In this document: in pieces, positions 1 through 10,085 of the stretch
Position numbering within the stretch: position 1 is the stretch's first letter
Layout: every line of letters starts with the position of its first letter
From: an uncultured Lachnospiraceae bacterium
GTDB lineage: Bacteria; Bacillota; Clostridia; Lachnospirales; Lachnospiraceae
Direction: 5' to 3'
Assembly (NCBI GenBank): GCA_900550475.1
Contig: URSA01000001.1
Coordinates: 186,001 to 250,000, forward strand
Length of the DNA stretch: 64,000 nt
Notes under the pieces: model-generated
Told to the model about the DNA's origin: nothing
The model's input: the letters and a program-made list of their open reading frames with translations, nothing else
Database searches by the model: none
Made by a program: the position numbers and the translations under genes

Positions 1-1
1 G

Positions 2-424
2 CAGGAGCTTGAGGAGGCCCGGGACAAGCTGATCAGGGAACGTGCGCAGTTTCGCACGGAGGCGGATATGCTGAATCACAAAATGGTGATGGAGCAGAAA
101 CGGCTGAAGGACGAAAATATTTTCTTTGAGAAAAAATTTCAGATATTACAGGATGGCTTCAAGCAGCTTGATCTGGATCGGAATAAGCTGGAAAAGGAGA
201 GAGCCCGCTTTCGTCTGGAGCAGGAGCTGTGGGACGGAGAGAGCGTGATGGCGGGACTTCAGGATGTTGCCTCTGCTTTGTTCCGCGGAGCAGGAAATCC
301 GCTGGCTCTCAGAAAACGCTATCGGGATCTTTTGAAGATTTTTCACCCGGACAACCTCTGCGGCGACGGAGAATTGATGCAGATGATCAATCGTGAATAC
401 GAGAAGAGAAAAAAGGCAGAATAA
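2..424 (+). CDS. coiled-coil protein with J-like C-terminus (5' partial)
   Basis: The reading frame is open to the left edge, so the gene starts upstream; at least 140 residues are visible. The first hundred or so are charged and heptad-like (rich in Glu, Lys, Arg, Leu), predicting a long coiled coil. The last 40 residues contain RYRDLLKIFHPDN, which resembles the helix II/HPD loop/helix III part of a DnaJ domain, and end at a basic tail. J-like tails of this sort suggest an Hsp70-linked or scaffolding role, but a full J domain is not evident and no function can be given. A terminator follows immediately. Seen: coiled coil and HPD. Inferred: J-domain relationship. Confidence 0.6.
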   Translation, partial: QELEEARDKLIRERAQFRTEADMLNHKMVMEQKRLKDENIFFEKKFQILQDGFKQLDLDRNKLEKERARFRLEQELWDGESVMAGLQDVASALFRGAGNPLALRKRYRDLLKIFHPDNLCGDGELMQMINREYEKRKKAE

Positions 425-450
425 AAGACGGTGCAGAACACCGTCTTTTT
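423..450. terminator. bidirectional Rho-independent terminator
   Basis: An 11-bp perfect stem (AAAAGACGGTG / CACCGTCTTTT) with a 5-base loop runs into T residues on the plus strand and, read in reverse, also ends in T residues. It lies between the convergent coiled-coil gene and rpmB, so it can stop transcription from both. Confidence 0.85.
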
Positions 451-467
451 CGTCGTAGTTTGAATTG

Positions 468-653
468 TTATGCTCTTTCTACTGCGCCGGACTTCAGGCA
501 GCCGGTGCAAACGTGCATTCTCTTGGAACCGCCGTTTACCTTGCACTTTACGTTTCTGACATTGGAATTCCAGATTCTGTTGGATCTTCTATGAGAATGG
601 CTTACATTGTTTCCGAAATGAACGCCCTTGCCACAAATATCACATTTAGCCAT
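468..653 (-). CDS. rpmB: 50S ribosomal protein L28 (bL28)
   Basis: A 61-residue basic protein of the large ribosomal subunit. The N-terminus MAKCDICGKGVHFGNNVSHS is the L28 signature; CxxC pairs at Cys4/Cys7 and near the C-terminus (CTGC) indicate the zinc-ribbon form. GAGGAGGTG sits 6-7 bases before the ATG. It is divergent from asp23, as in many Firmicutes where rpmB sits opposite the asp23-fakA operon. Full-length for the family. Confidence 0.97.
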   Translation of the reverse strand: MAKCDICGKGVHFGNNVSHSHRRSNRIWNSNVRNVKCKVNGGSKRMHVCTGCLKSGAVERA

Positions 654-708
654 CTTGACACCTCCTCAATGCTTACGCATCAGTTTCTTATAAACTCGCA
701 ACATTGAT

Positions 709-737
709 ATATTAACAGAAAACCTTTTGGAATGCAA
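709..737 (-). promoter_or_regulatory. likely sigma-A promoter of rpmB
   Basis: Read on the minus strand: TTGCAT (-35), 17-base spacer, TAATAT (-10), about 55 bases upstream of the rpmB start codon. Good match in sequence and spacing; no experimental support. Confidence 0.6.
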
Positions 738-858
738 GCAGAAATATAAGTTTTTTGAATTTTTCAATTTTTTTATTTCATTTTTACGGGAAAGCAGTTA
801 TAATACATAATATATGTTTGCCCAAAGCGAGAGCTACGGCAGGAAGAAGGAGGTTTTT

Positions 859-1218
859 ATGAAAGGTTCTTCTATGAATACCCATATGGGAAATATCACA
901 ATTGACAATGAAGTCATTGCCCAGTATGCCGGCAGTGTTGCTGTGGAATGTTTTGGTATTGTCGGGATGGCAGGATATTCGGCCAGGGACGGTCTTGCAA
1001 AGCTACTCAAGATGGACAGCCTGACGAGGGGGATTGTTGTCAGCATAAACAACAATAAGCTGACTCTTGATTTCCATGTGATTGTAGCTTACGGAGTGAG
1101 TATTCTTGCCGTATCGGACAATCTTGTGGACAGCGTCAAGTATAAGGTGGAAGAGTTTACCGGTATCGAAATAGAAAAAATCAACATCTTTGTCGAAGGT
1201 GTAAGAGTGATTGATTAA
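859..1218 (+). CDS. Asp23/Gls24 family envelope stress protein
   Basis: A 119-residue Asp23/Gls24 protein (YloU-like). Members are small, abundant proteins that associate with the cell envelope. The start at 859 is chosen because AGGAGG lies just upstream; an ATG 45 bases earlier lacks one. The core GNITIDNEVIAQYAGSVA and the C-terminal VEGVRV are typical. A TATAAT at 799-804 is a plausible -10 element. It is followed 15 bases later by the fakA-like gene, the usual asp23-fakA pairing of Firmicutes. Confidence 0.9.
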   Translation: MKGSSMNTHMGNITIDNEVIAQYAGSVAVECFGIVGMAGYSARDGLAKLLKMDSLTRGIVVSINNNKLTLDFHVIVAYGVSILAVSDNLVDSVKYKVEEFTGIEIEKINIFVEGVRVID

Positions 1219-1233
1219 GGAGGATTTATCATC

Positions 1234-2913
1234 GTGGCTTTCAATACGATTGACGCTAAGATGCTTGCAAAGATGTTCTTAGCCGGTGCCAAACAATTGG
1301 AATCAAAAAAAGAGTGGATCAATGAACTGAACGTCTTTCCCGTACCGGACGGCGACACAGGAACCAACATGACCCTGACGATCATGTCCGCCGCAAAGGA
1401 AGTGGTTGCGTTAGGAGAGGACGCCGGTATGGAGGCAATCTGCAAGGCAATTTCCGGCGGCTCCCTGAGGGGCGCAAGAGGAAACTCGGGCGTTATTCTT
1501 TCCCAGCTGCTGCGCGGTTTTACCAAGAGCATCAAGACTTTGGAAATTCTGGATATCCCCGCGATCGCGGATGCGTTCGACAAGGCGGTGGAGACTGCAT
1601 ACAAGGCAGTCATGAAGCCCAAGGAGGGAACCATCCTCACTGTTGCGAGAGGCATGGCGGAGAAATCAAGGGAGCTGGTTACGGACGGAACGGACGATCT
1701 GGATGTTTTTCTTAAGACGGTGATCGAGCACGGCCGTTATGTGTTAAGCCAGACACCGGAGCTTTTGCCCGTTCTGAAACAGGCAGGTGTTGTGGACTCC
1801 GGCGGACAGGGTCTTATGGAGGCGTTCTCGGGCGCATATGATGCGTTCCTTGGAAAAGAGATTGATTACTCCATTTCCGAGACCCCAAAGAAGGAGGCAG
1901 CAAAGCCTGGGGCACAGGAAGAGGTCGAGATCAGGTTCGGCTACTGCACGGAGTTTATTATTCTTCTGAATAAAACCTTCAATATCAAACAGGAGATGGA
2001 TTTCAAGGCATTTCTGGAGTCCATCGGCGATTCCATCGTATGTGTGGCAGATGAGGATGTGGTAAAGGTACACGTACATACCAATGATCCCGGTCTTGCC
2101 ATCCAGAGAGCATTGAAGTACGGCGCACTGTCCAATATGAAGATTGACAATATGAGACTGGAGCATCAGGAAAAGCTCTTCAAAGAGGCGCAGAAGGAGC
2201 AGGCTGCCGTTGCAGAACAGTCTGCCGCAGAGCAGGCTCCCCCGGCGGAGCGGAAAGCTGCCGGTTTTGTTGCGGTTTCTATCGGTGACGGTATGAACGA
2301 GATCTTCAAGGGGCTTGGCGTGGACTACATCATTGAGGGCGGTCAGACCATGAACCCCTCCACGGCGGATATGCTGGATGCAATCGACAAGGTAAATGCC
2401 GACACCGTCTACATTCTGCCTAACAACAAGAACGTGATTCTGGCGGCAAATCAGGCAGTCAGTCTGGTGGAAGACAAGAAGATCATTGTAATTCCCACCA
2501 AGACGGTACCGCAGGGAATTACGGCGGTAATCAACTATGTCCCGGATTTGCCGGCGGAGGAAAATGCTGCTGCCATGTCCGAGGAGATCAAGAGAGTGAA
2601 GACCGGCGAAGTTACCTACGCAGTCCGGGATACACAGATTGATGACAAGATCATTAAGCAGGGCGATTATATGGGAATTGGAGACGCCGGCATTCTGACG
2701 GTGGGAACCAACCTTGACGAGATTACGCTCGGCATGATCGACAACATGATGGATGATGATCTGGAACTGATCAGTATTTACTATGGTAAGGATGTCACGG
2801 AGGAGGCTGCTGAGAAGATCAGAAGCGCCGTGACTGAAAAATATTCCGGTTGTGATGTCGAGCTGCAGTACGGCGGGCAGCCTATCTATTACTATGTCGT
2901 TTCCGCCGAATAG
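1234..2913 (+). CDS. fakA: DAK-domain fatty acid kinase, catalytic subunit (FakA/YloV-like)
   Basis: A 559-residue protein. The N-terminal DhaL (DAK2) domain binds ATP and Mg through the aspartates of PDGDTGTN (residues 38-45); the remainder matches the FakA middle and C-terminal domains. FakA phosphorylates fatty acids bound to a FakB (DegV) partner, feeding exogenous fatty acids into phospholipid synthesis. The start codon is GTG, preceded by AAGGAGGA at 1217-1224. A DegV-family gene lies downstream of recG and could supply the FakB partner. The stop is 3 bases before the recG start, so the two are cotranscribed. Confidence 0.9.
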   Translation: MAFNTIDAKMLAKMFLAGAKQLESKKEWINELNVFPVPDGDTGTNMTLTIMSAAKEVVALGEDAGMEAICKAISGGSLRGARGNSGVILSQLLRGFTKSIKTLEILDIPAIADAFDKAVETAYKAVMKPKEGTILTVARGMAEKSRELVTDGTDDLDVFLKTVIEHGRYVLSQTPELLPVLKQAGVVDSGGQGLMEAFSGAYDAFLGKEIDYSISETPKKEAAKPGAQEEVEIRFGYCTEFIILLNKTFNIKQEMDFKAFLESIGDSIVCVADEDVVKVHVHTNDPGLAIQRALKYGALSNMKIDNMRLEHQEKLFKEAQKEQAAVAEQSAAEQAPPAERKAAGFVAVSIGDGMNEIFKGLGVDYIIEGGQTMNPSTADMLDAIDKVNADTVYILPNNKNVILAANQAVSLVEDKKIIVIPTKTVPQGITAVINYVPDLPAEENAAAMSEEIKRVKTGEVTYAVRDTQIDDKIIKQGDYMGIGDAGILTVGTNLDEITLGMIDNMMDDDLELISIYYGKDVTEEAAEKIRSAVTEKYSGCDVELQYGGQPIYYYVVSAE

Positions 2914-2916
2914 AAC

Positions 2917-4932
2917 ATGAATTTACAATCAGATATTACCACGATAAAGGGAGTGGGGGAGAAATCCGCCACTCTTTTTCGTAAATTGCATATTGAGACT
3001 GTGGGTGACCTTCTGTTTTATTTTCCGAGGGATTACGAAACCTTTGGGGAGCCGGTTACGATTGCCGACGCCCCAAGGGGGGAGGTCTGCACGGTAAACG
3101 CATATGTGATCGGTACTCCGATGCTTAAGCAGGTGCGAAGCCTTAAAATATTGACTGTAACAGTCAAAGACGCAACCGGGGAATTACAGCTCGTTTTCTT
3201 TAACATGCCCTTTTTAAAGAATGCGCTGAAAAGTGGGCAGTGCTATTTATTCCGCGGCATCATCTCCCGGAACTCCCGGATGGAGCAGCCCCGGATCTAT
3301 AAGGAGGCGGATTACCGGGCGCTCTGCGCCTTCATCCAGCCCCGGTATGCCCTGACAAAAGGGATCACGCATCAGGCGATTGGAAAGGCTGTGCGGCAGG
3401 TGCTGACGCTTTGTCCCATGCCGGAGGATCCGATTCCGGAGGAAATCCTGAAGGAAGAGAATCTGATGCCCTATGGGGAGGCACTCTGTGCCATCCACTA
3501 TCCGGAGAGCAGGGAGCAGCTTCTCGCCGCGAGGAGAAGGCTTGTATTCCATGAGTTTTTCTTCTTCATTTTGCGGCTGCGCAGTTCCAAGGCGGAGATT
3601 GAGAGAGAAAAGAATGCAACGCCGATGATCGAGACAGCGGAAACCGCGCGGTTTTTGGAGGCTCTGCCCTACAAGCTGACCTCCGCCCAGCTCCGCGCCA
3701 TAAAAGAGATCTGTCAGGATATGACCGGTGAACATGTCATGAGCAGGCTGGTGCAGGGAGATGTGGGCTCCGGCAAGACCGTTGTGGCGATCTGGGCGCT
3801 TCTTCTTGCGGTGTCAAACGGGTATCAGGGGGCCATGATGGCACCCACGGAGGTGCTCGCCAGACAGCATTTTGAGACCATAAGTGATATGACGAAGCAG
3901 TACGGGCTCCCCTTCAAGCCGGTTCTTCTGACGGGCTCCATGACCGCTGCGGCGAAAAGGCAGGTATATGAGGCGCTTCGGACGGGGGAGGCGAATCTGG
4001 TGCTGGGAACCCACGCCATTATTCAGGATAAGGTGGCGTTTGCAAACCTTGCCCTTGTGATCACGGACGAACAGCACCGTTTTGGCGTCAGACAGAGGGA
4101 GATCCTGAAAGAGAAGGGGGCGCATCCCCATGTTCTGGTTATGAGTGCAACGCCCATCCCGCGGACGCTCGCCATTATCATGTACGGGGATCTGCATATC
4201 TCCGTGATTGATGAGCTTCCCGGAGGGCGTATGCCCATCAAAAACTGTGTGGTCGGGACAAGCTACCGCCCGAAGGCATATGCCTTTATTGCCAAGGAGG
4301 TTGCTGCCGGCAGACAGGTTTACTGCATCTGTCCCATGGTGGAGGAGGGCGAGTTAGAGGATGTGGAGAATGTGGCCGATTACACGGAAAAGCTCCGGGC
4401 GGCGCTTCCGCCTGCCGTGAGAGTGACTGCTCTGCACGGAAGGATGCGCCCTGCGGACAAAAACCGGATCATGGAGGCATTCGGCGCAGGAGAGATCGAC
4501 GTACTGGTTTCCACCACCGTGATCGAGGTGGGAATCAACGTTCCCAACGCAACGGTGATGATGGTGGAGAATGCGGAGCGTTTCGGACTTTCCCAGCTGC
4601 ACCAGCTCCGGGGAAGAGTAGGGCGCGGCAGCTGCCAGAGCTATTGTATCTTCGTCAATACAAACGAGAAAAAGGAAAGTCAGGAAAGACTATTCGTGCT
4701 GAACCGCTCAAACGACGGCTTCTTTATCGCGGAGGAGGATCTCAGGCTGCGTGGGCCGGGAGACTTGTTCGGCATCCGGCAGAGCGGCGAATTTGCGTTC
4801 CGCATCGGCGATATTTACAGTGATGCCGCTGTCCTGAAGCAGGCGGGAGAGTGCGCGGAAAAACACAGCGATATCAAATGTGAGGGCTCAGAAGCGGATA
4901 AGTATTATTCGGTTGACTTTACCACAATATAA
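2917..4932 (+). CDS. recG: ATP-dependent DNA helicase RecG
   Basis: A 671-residue superfamily 2 helicase that remodels stalled forks and branched DNA. The N-terminal wedge/OB domain includes TIKGVGEKSA. Walker A GDVGSGKT is at about residues 281-288, the DEQH box at about 384, and the SATPIPRTL and QLRGRVGRG motifs follow in order. Length matches the family (about 680). The start lies 3 bases after the fakA stop; the rpmB-asp23-fakA-recG order is a conserved Firmicute arrangement. Confidence 0.97.
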   Translation: MNLQSDITTIKGVGEKSATLFRKLHIETVGDLLFYFPRDYETFGEPVTIADAPRGEVCTVNAYVIGTPMLKQVRSLKILTVTVKDATGELQLVFFNMPFLKNALKSGQCYLFRGIISRNSRMEQPRIYKEADYRALCAFIQPRYALTKGITHQAIGKAVRQVLTLCPMPEDPIPEEILKEENLMPYGEALCAIHYPESREQLLAARRRLVFHEFFFFILRLRSSKAEIEREKNATPMIETAETARFLEALPYKLTSAQLRAIKEICQDMTGEHVMSRLVQGDVGSGKTVVAIWALLLAVSNGYQGAMMAPTEVLARQHFETISDMTKQYGLPFKPVLLTGSMTAAAKRQVYEALRTGEANLVLGTHAIIQDKVAFANLALVITDEQHRFGVRQREILKEKGAHPHVLVMSATPIPRTLAIIMYGDLHISVIDELPGGRMPIKNCVVGTSYRPKAYAFIAKEVAAGRQVYCICPMVEEGELEDVENVADYTEKLRAALPPAVRVTALHGRMRPADKNRIMEAFGAGEIDVLVSTTVIEVGINVPNATVMMVENAERFGLSQLHQLRGRVGRGSCQSYCIFVNTNEKKESQERLFVLNRSNDGFFIAEEDLRLRGPGDLFGIRQSGEFAFRIGDIYSDAAVLKQAGECAEKHSDIKCEGSEADKYYSVDFTTI

Positions 4933-4980
4933 AGTGTAAAATGCTATTATGCTTTTATCAACTTAAGAATGGAGAATATT

Positions 4981-5853
4981 ATGACACGCATTGCAATTGC
5001 AACGGATTCCAACAGCGGTATCACGCAGGCTCAGGCGAAGGAACTGGATGTCGCCGTCCTGCCCATGCCCTTTATGATTGACGGGGAGACATACTACGAG
5101 GATATTTCCCTGACCCAGCCGGCATTTTACGAGAAGCTGAACGGAGATGCCGCAATCAGCACCAGCCAGCCATCCCCGGAGGAGGTTATGAACTTCTGGC
5201 GCGGACTGCTGGAAGAAAATGATGAGATCGTACATATTCCCATGAGCAGCGGTTTGTCCGGCTCATGTCAGAGTGCGTTCATGCTCTCAAGGGAACCGGA
5301 ATTTGAAGGCAGGGTTCATGTGGTAAACAACCAGCGGATTTCCGTTACCCAGAGACAGTCTGTGCTGGACGCGAAGCTCCTTGCCGAAAGCGGCAGAAGC
5401 GGAAATGAAATCAGGCATTTTCTGGAGGAAGATAAATTCAACAGCAGCATCTATATCATGCTGGATACCCTGTATTATCTGAAAAAAGGCGGCAGGATCA
5501 CGCCCGCTGCAGCGGCTCTGGGCACCCTTCTGCGCCTAAAGCCCGTGCTTACGATTCAGGGAGAGAAGCTGGATGCCTTTGCGAAAGCCCGCACGGCGGC
5601 GCAGGGCAAAACTACCATGATCGCCGCCATGAAGAACGATATTGAGAACCGCTTCGGCGGTCTTGCCAAGAAAGATATTTGGCTTCAGGCGGCATATACC
5701 TACGATCTGGAGGCGGCTACCCGTTGGAAAGAGGAAGTCATGGAAGCGTTTGACGGCTATGAGGTACATATGGATCCCTTATCTCTCAGTGTGGCATGCC
5801 ATATCGGCCCGGGGGCACTGGCGATCGCATGCTGCCAGAAGATCAGGCTGTAA
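4981..5853 (+). CDS. DegV family fatty-acid-binding protein (FakB-like)
   Basis: A 290-residue DegV protein. The start at 4981 is supported by GGAGA seven bases upstream; an in-frame ATG 12 bases earlier overlaps that site. N-terminal IATDSNSGIT is the family signature, followed by STSQPSPEE and the central SSGLSGSCQSA region that lines the fatty-acid pocket in solved members. DegV proteins bind fatty acids and, as FakB, present them to FakA. Its position three genes from a fakA homologue supports that partnership, though no cofactor specificity can be read from the sequence. Confidence 0.88.
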   Translation: MTRIAIATDSNSGITQAQAKELDVAVLPMPFMIDGETYYEDISLTQPAFYEKLNGDAAISTSQPSPEEVMNFWRGLLEENDEIVHIPMSSGLSGSCQSAFMLSREPEFEGRVHVVNNQRISVTQRQSVLDAKLLAESGRSGNEIRHFLEEDKFNSSIYIMLDTLYYLKKGGRITPAAAALGTLLRLKPVLTIQGEKLDAFAKARTAAQGKTTMIAAMKNDIENRFGGLAKKDIWLQAAYTYDLEAATRWKEEVMEAFDGYEVHMDPLSLSVACHIGPGALAIACCQKIRL

Positions 5854-5883
5854 AGGAAAGAATAAACGAGGAGTGTTACACAA

Positions 5884-7809
5884 ATGGCAAAGGCAAACCA
5901 ATATGATGCATCGAGCATTACCGTGCTGGAGGGGCTGGAGGCAGTCCGCAAAAGACCCGGAATGTATATCGGAAGTGTATCGACGAAGGGGCTTAACCAT
6001 CTGATCTACGAGATCGTGGACAATGCGGTGGACGAGCATCTGGCAGGCTTCTGCGATACCATAAAAGTCACGCTGGAGGCGGACGGCTCCGCCACCGTGG
6101 AGGACAACGGCAGAGGTATACCCGTGGGTATGCACGAAAAGGGGATCAGTGCGGAGCGTCTTGTTTTTACCACGTTGCACGCAGGCGGCAAGTTTGACAA
6201 CAACGCCTACAAGACCAGCGGCGGTCTGCACGGCGTTGGTTCCTCCGTTGTCAATGCCCTTTCAGACAGGCTGACGGTCAGAGTCAAAAATGGGGGCTGC
6301 ATCTACGAAGATCGATATGAAAAGGGAATTCCCGTCATGGAACTGCAGGGGGGGCTTCTTCCAGTGGTGGGCAAAACCAGGGAAACCGGAACCTGTATTA
6401 ATTTTCTGCCGGACGATACCATCTTTGACCGGACACGGTTCAGGGAGGACGAGGTCAAGAGCAGGCTCCATGAGACGGCGTACCTAAATCCGGCGCTTAC
6501 GATCCTCTATGAGGACAAGCGCCTGCAGGAGCCGGAGAAGATCACATACCATGAGCCCGAGGGCATCACCGGCTTTATCAAGGATATGAACAAATCAAAG
6601 GAGACCATTCACGATGTGGTTTCCTTCTCAGGGGAGAGCGACGGTATCTCCGTGGAGGTGGCGTTCCAGTATGTGAACGAGTTTCACGAGATTGTGCTCG
6701 GCTTCTGCAACAATATCTACAACGCGGAGGGCGGCACGCATCTGACCGGTTTCAAGAGCGCTTTTACCAACATCATCAACAATTATGCCAGGGAACTGGG
6801 CATTTTGAAGGATAAGGACATCAACTTTACCGGCGCGGATGTCCGCAACGGTATGACTGCGGTCGTCTCGATCAAGCACCCGGATCCCCGCTTTGAAGGC
6901 CAGACCAAGACAAAGCTGGACAATCAGGATGCGGCGAAGGTTGTGAGCAAGGTGACCACGGACGAGATGATCCGATATTTTGACCGTAATCTGGAGGCGT
7001 TGAAGAACGTGATCGGCTGTGCGGAGAAGGCGGCAAAAATCCGCAAGACCGAGGAAAAGGCAAAAACCAACCTTCTGACCAAACAGAAGTTTTCCTTTGA
7101 CAGCAACGGCAAGCTCGCAAATTGCGAGTCCAAGGACGCCTCAAAGTGTGAGATCTTCATCGTGGAGGGAGATTCCGCAGGCGGCAGCGCCAAGATGGCG
7201 AGAAACCGTATGTATCAGGCGATCCTCCCCATCCGCGGAAAGATCCTGAATGTGGAAAAGGCGAGCATCGACAAGGTTCTGGCAAACGCGGAGATCAAGA
7301 CCATGATCAATGCGTTCGGCTGTGGCTTCTCCGAGGGGTACGGCAACGATTTTGACATTACCAAGCTGCGGTACGACAAGATCGTGATCATGTCGGATGC
7401 CGATGTGGACGGTGCCCATATCAGTAACCTTCTTCTTACTCTGTTTTACCGTTTTATGCCGGAGCTTATCTTTGAGGGACATGTCTATCAGGCAATGCCG
7501 CCCCTCTATAAAGCGATGCCGTCCAAAGGGGAGGAGGAGTACCTCTATGACGACAAGGCGCTGGAGCGCTACCGCAAGACCCACAAGACATCCTTTACCC
7601 TGCAGCGGTACAAGGGTCTTGGTGAGATGGATGCGTCCCAGCTCTGGGAGACGACCCTCAACCCGGAAACCCGTTTCTTAAAGCGCATTGAGATTGAGGA
7701 CGCGCGTTTCGCCTCCGAGATCACGGAGATGCTGATGGGTACGGATGTACTTCCCAGAAAGGCGTTCATCCACGATCACGCCCATGATGCGGAGCTTGAT
7801 ATCACCTGA
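5884..7809 (+). CDS. parE: type IIA topoisomerase subunit B (ParE/GyrB family, topo IV-like)
   Basis: A 641-residue ATPase subunit. The GHKL ATP site shows EIVDNAVDE (about residue 42), DNGRGIPVG (about 76) and GGLHGVG; the TOPRIM region shows EGDSAGG (about 428) and DADVDGAHI (about 505). GAGGAG precedes the ATG. It is followed at once by the A subunit. Firmicutes carry both gyrase and topoisomerase IV. Assignment to topo IV is an inference from the partner subunit, which lacks a recognisable GyrA box; a second gyrase-like pair remains possible. Confidence 0.85.
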   Translation: MAKANQYDASSITVLEGLEAVRKRPGMYIGSVSTKGLNHLIYEIVDNAVDEHLAGFCDTIKVTLEADGSATVEDNGRGIPVGMHEKGISAERLVFTTLHAGGKFDNNAYKTSGGLHGVGSSVVNALSDRLTVRVKNGGCIYEDRYEKGIPVMELQGGLLPVVGKTRETGTCINFLPDDTIFDRTRFREDEVKSRLHETAYLNPALTILYEDKRLQEPEKITYHEPEGITGFIKDMNKSKETIHDVVSFSGESDGISVEVAFQYVNEFHEIVLGFCNNIYNAEGGTHLTGFKSAFTNIINNYARELGILKDKDINFTGADVRNGMTAVVSIKHPDPRFEGQTKTKLDNQDAAKVVSKVTTDEMIRYFDRNLEALKNVIGCAEKAAKIRKTEEKAKTNLLTKQKFSFDSNGKLANCESKDASKCEIFIVEGDSAGGSAKMARNRMYQAILPIRGKILNVEKASIDKVLANAEIKTMINAFGCGFSEGYGNDFDITKLRYDKIVIMSDADVDGAHISNLLLTLFYRFMPELIFEGHVYQAMPPLYKAMPSKGEEEYLYDDKALERYRKTHKTSFTLQRYKGLGEMDASQLWETTLNPETRFLKRIEIEDARFASEITEMLMGTDVLPRKAFIHDHAHDAELDIT

Positions 7810-7826
7810 TAAGAATGGAGAAAGAA

Positions 7827-10067
7827 ATGGACGACAGTCGGATTATACGAACAGAATACTCTGATCTCATGCAGAAATCCTTCATCGATTACGCCATGAG
7901 CGTGATCGTGGCGAGAGCGCTGCCGGATGTAAGGGACGGCCTAAAGCCGGTACAGCGGCGCGTGCTCTACGATATGTATGAGCTGGGAATCAAATATGAC
8001 AAGCCTTACAGGAAGAGCGCCCGTATCGTCGGCGATACCATGGGTAAATACCATCCCCACGGCGACAGCTCCATCTATGACGCGCTTGTTGTAATGGCAC
8101 AGGATTTCAAAAAGGGAATGGCACTCATCGACGGACACGGCAACTTCGGGAACATCGAGGGAGACGGCGCCGCTGCCATGCGTTACACGGAAGCAAGGCT
8201 CCAGAAGCTGACCCAGGAGGCGTTTTTGTCCGATCTGGACAAGGATGTGGTGGATTTTGTTCCGAACTTTGATGAAACTGAAAAAGAACCCGCCGTGCTG
8301 CCGGTCAAGATTCCCAATCTTTTAATCAACGGCTCGGAGGGTATCGCCGTAGGTATGGCGACCAGCATCCCTCCCCACAATCTTTCTGAGGTGGTGGACG
8401 CCACAAAGGCATATATGAAGGACGAAAACATCAGCACAAGAGAGCTGATGCGCTATATCAAGGGGCCGGATTTCCCCACCGGCGGCATTGTGATCAACGA
8501 GGATGAGCTGTTATCCATCTACGAGACCGGGGTGGGAAAGATCAAAGTACGCGGAAAAGTGGAAGCGGAGAAGGTGAAGGGCGGCAAGGTCAATCTGGTG
8601 ATCACGGAGATTCCATATCCCATGATTGGCGCCAATATCGCAAAATTCCTCTCCGATGTGGCAGCACTTGCCGAGTCCAAAAAGACCGCGGATATCGTGG
8701 ATATTTCAAACCAGTCCTCCAAAGAGGGCATCCGCATTGTGATTGAGCTTCGCAAGGATGCAGATGTGGATAATCTTACCAATATGCTCTACAAAAAGAC
8801 CCGTCTGGAGGACACCTTCGGCGTCAATATGCTCGCCATCGCGGACGGCAGACCGGAGACCATGGGTCTTAAGGAGATCATCAAGGCCAATGTGGATTTC
8901 CAGTTTGAGGTTGCCACCAGAAAGTATACCACGCTTTTGGAAAAGGAGACCGAGCGCCGCGAGATTCAGGAAGGTCTCATCAAGGCGTGCAATGTGATCG
9001 ATCTGATCATCGAGATTCTGCGCGGTTCCAAGGATCGCAGCATGGCGAAGGCATGTCTGGTGGAGGGTAAGACGGAAGGAATCCGGTTTAAGTCAAAGGA
9101 ATCCAAGATCATGGCGGCGCAGCTCCAGTTTTCTGAGAAGCAGGCAAACGCCATATTGGAGATGCGTCTCTATAAGCTGATCGGTCTGGAGATCGAGGCA
9201 CTGATCAACGAGCATGAGGAGACCATGGCAAATATTTACCGCTATGAGGATATCCTCGCCAGAAGGGACTCCATGGCACAGGTCATTATGAACGAGCTGG
9301 ACGATATCAAGCGCGCCTACGCCGTTCCCCGGAAGACCGTCATCACCAATGCGGAGGAAGCGGTCTACGAGGAAAAGAAGGTGGAGGAGATGGAGGTCGT
9401 ATTCCTCATGGACCGGTTTGGTTACGCAAAGACCGTGGACACCGCTACCTACGAGAGGAATAAAGAAGCGGCGGATGCAGAAAATAAGTATATTGTGCGC
9501 TGCAAAAACACCGGAAAGGTGTGTCTGTTCACCAATATCGGACAGCTTCACACCATCAAGGTCTCCGACATCCCGTTCGGAAAGTTCCGTGACAAGGGGA
9601 TTCCCGTGGACAACGTGAGCAATTACAGTGCCGACAAGGAGCAGATTCTCTGCGTGACCAGCCAGACGGAGCTAAATCTGTACCGCATGATCTTTGTGAC
9701 GAAAACCGCCATGACCAAGGTGGTCGACGGCGGCGAGTTTGATGTGAGCAAGCGCCTTGTGGCGGCAACCAAGTTAAACGACAATGACGAGGTTGTGAGC
9801 GTGACCGTTATCAAGGAACAGCGCAATATCGTATTGCAGTCGAAGGACGGCTTCTTCCTGCGTTTTCCCATCGAGGAGATCCCGGAGAAAAAGAAGGGAG
9901 CCGTGGGTGTGCGGGCGATGAAGCTCGGCGCAGGAGATTTCATTGAGTCGGTGTATTACACCCAGAACGCGGTGGAAACCTCCATCAAATACAAGAATAA
10001 GAATCTGATATTAAACAGCCTAAAGCCCGGCAAGCGGGATACCAAGGGAACAAAGGTACGGGCATAG
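7827..10067 (+). CDS. parC: type IIA topoisomerase subunit A (ParC/GyrA family, topo IV-like)
   Basis: A 746-residue DNA breakage-reunion subunit. The catalytic tyrosine lies in AAMRYTEAR (Tyr120). The quinolone-resistance region reads HPHGDSSIYD, with Ser81 and Asp85 at the two positions usually altered in resistance, so it appears wild type. The C-terminal beta-pinwheel lacks the QRRGGKG-type GyrA box; RDKGIPVDN occupies the matching place, which argues for decatenating topo IV rather than supercoiling gyrase. The start at 7827 is chosen for its GGAG; an in-frame ATG at 7815 overlaps that element. Confidence 0.85.
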   Translation: MDDSRIIRTEYSDLMQKSFIDYAMSVIVARALPDVRDGLKPVQRRVLYDMYELGIKYDKPYRKSARIVGDTMGKYHPHGDSSIYDALVVMAQDFKKGMALIDGHGNFGNIEGDGAAAMRYTEARLQKLTQEAFLSDLDKDVVDFVPNFDETEKEPAVLPVKIPNLLINGSEGIAVGMATSIPPHNLSEVVDATKAYMKDENISTRELMRYIKGPDFPTGGIVINEDELLSIYETGVGKIKVRGKVEAEKVKGGKVNLVITEIPYPMIGANIAKFLSDVAALAESKKTADIVDISNQSSKEGIRIVIELRKDADVDNLTNMLYKKTRLEDTFGVNMLAIADGRPETMGLKEIIKANVDFQFEVATRKYTTLLEKETERREIQEGLIKACNVIDLIIEILRGSKDRSMAKACLVEGKTEGIRFKSKESKIMAAQLQFSEKQANAILEMRLYKLIGLEIEALINEHEETMANIYRYEDILARRDSMAQVIMNELDDIKRAYAVPRKTVITNAEEAVYEEKKVEEMEVVFLMDRFGYAKTVDTATYERNKEAADAENKYIVRCKNTGKVCLFTNIGQLHTIKVSDIPFGKFRDKGIPVDNVSNYSADKEQILCVTSQTELNLYRMIFVTKTAMTKVVDGGEFDVSKRLVAATKLNDNDEVVSVTVIKEQRNIVLQSKDGFFLRFPIEEIPEKKKGAVGVRAMKLGAGDFIESVYYTQNAVETSIKYKNKNLILNSLKPGKRDTKGTKVRA

Positions 10068-10085
10068 AGCGGAACGGAGAAAAAC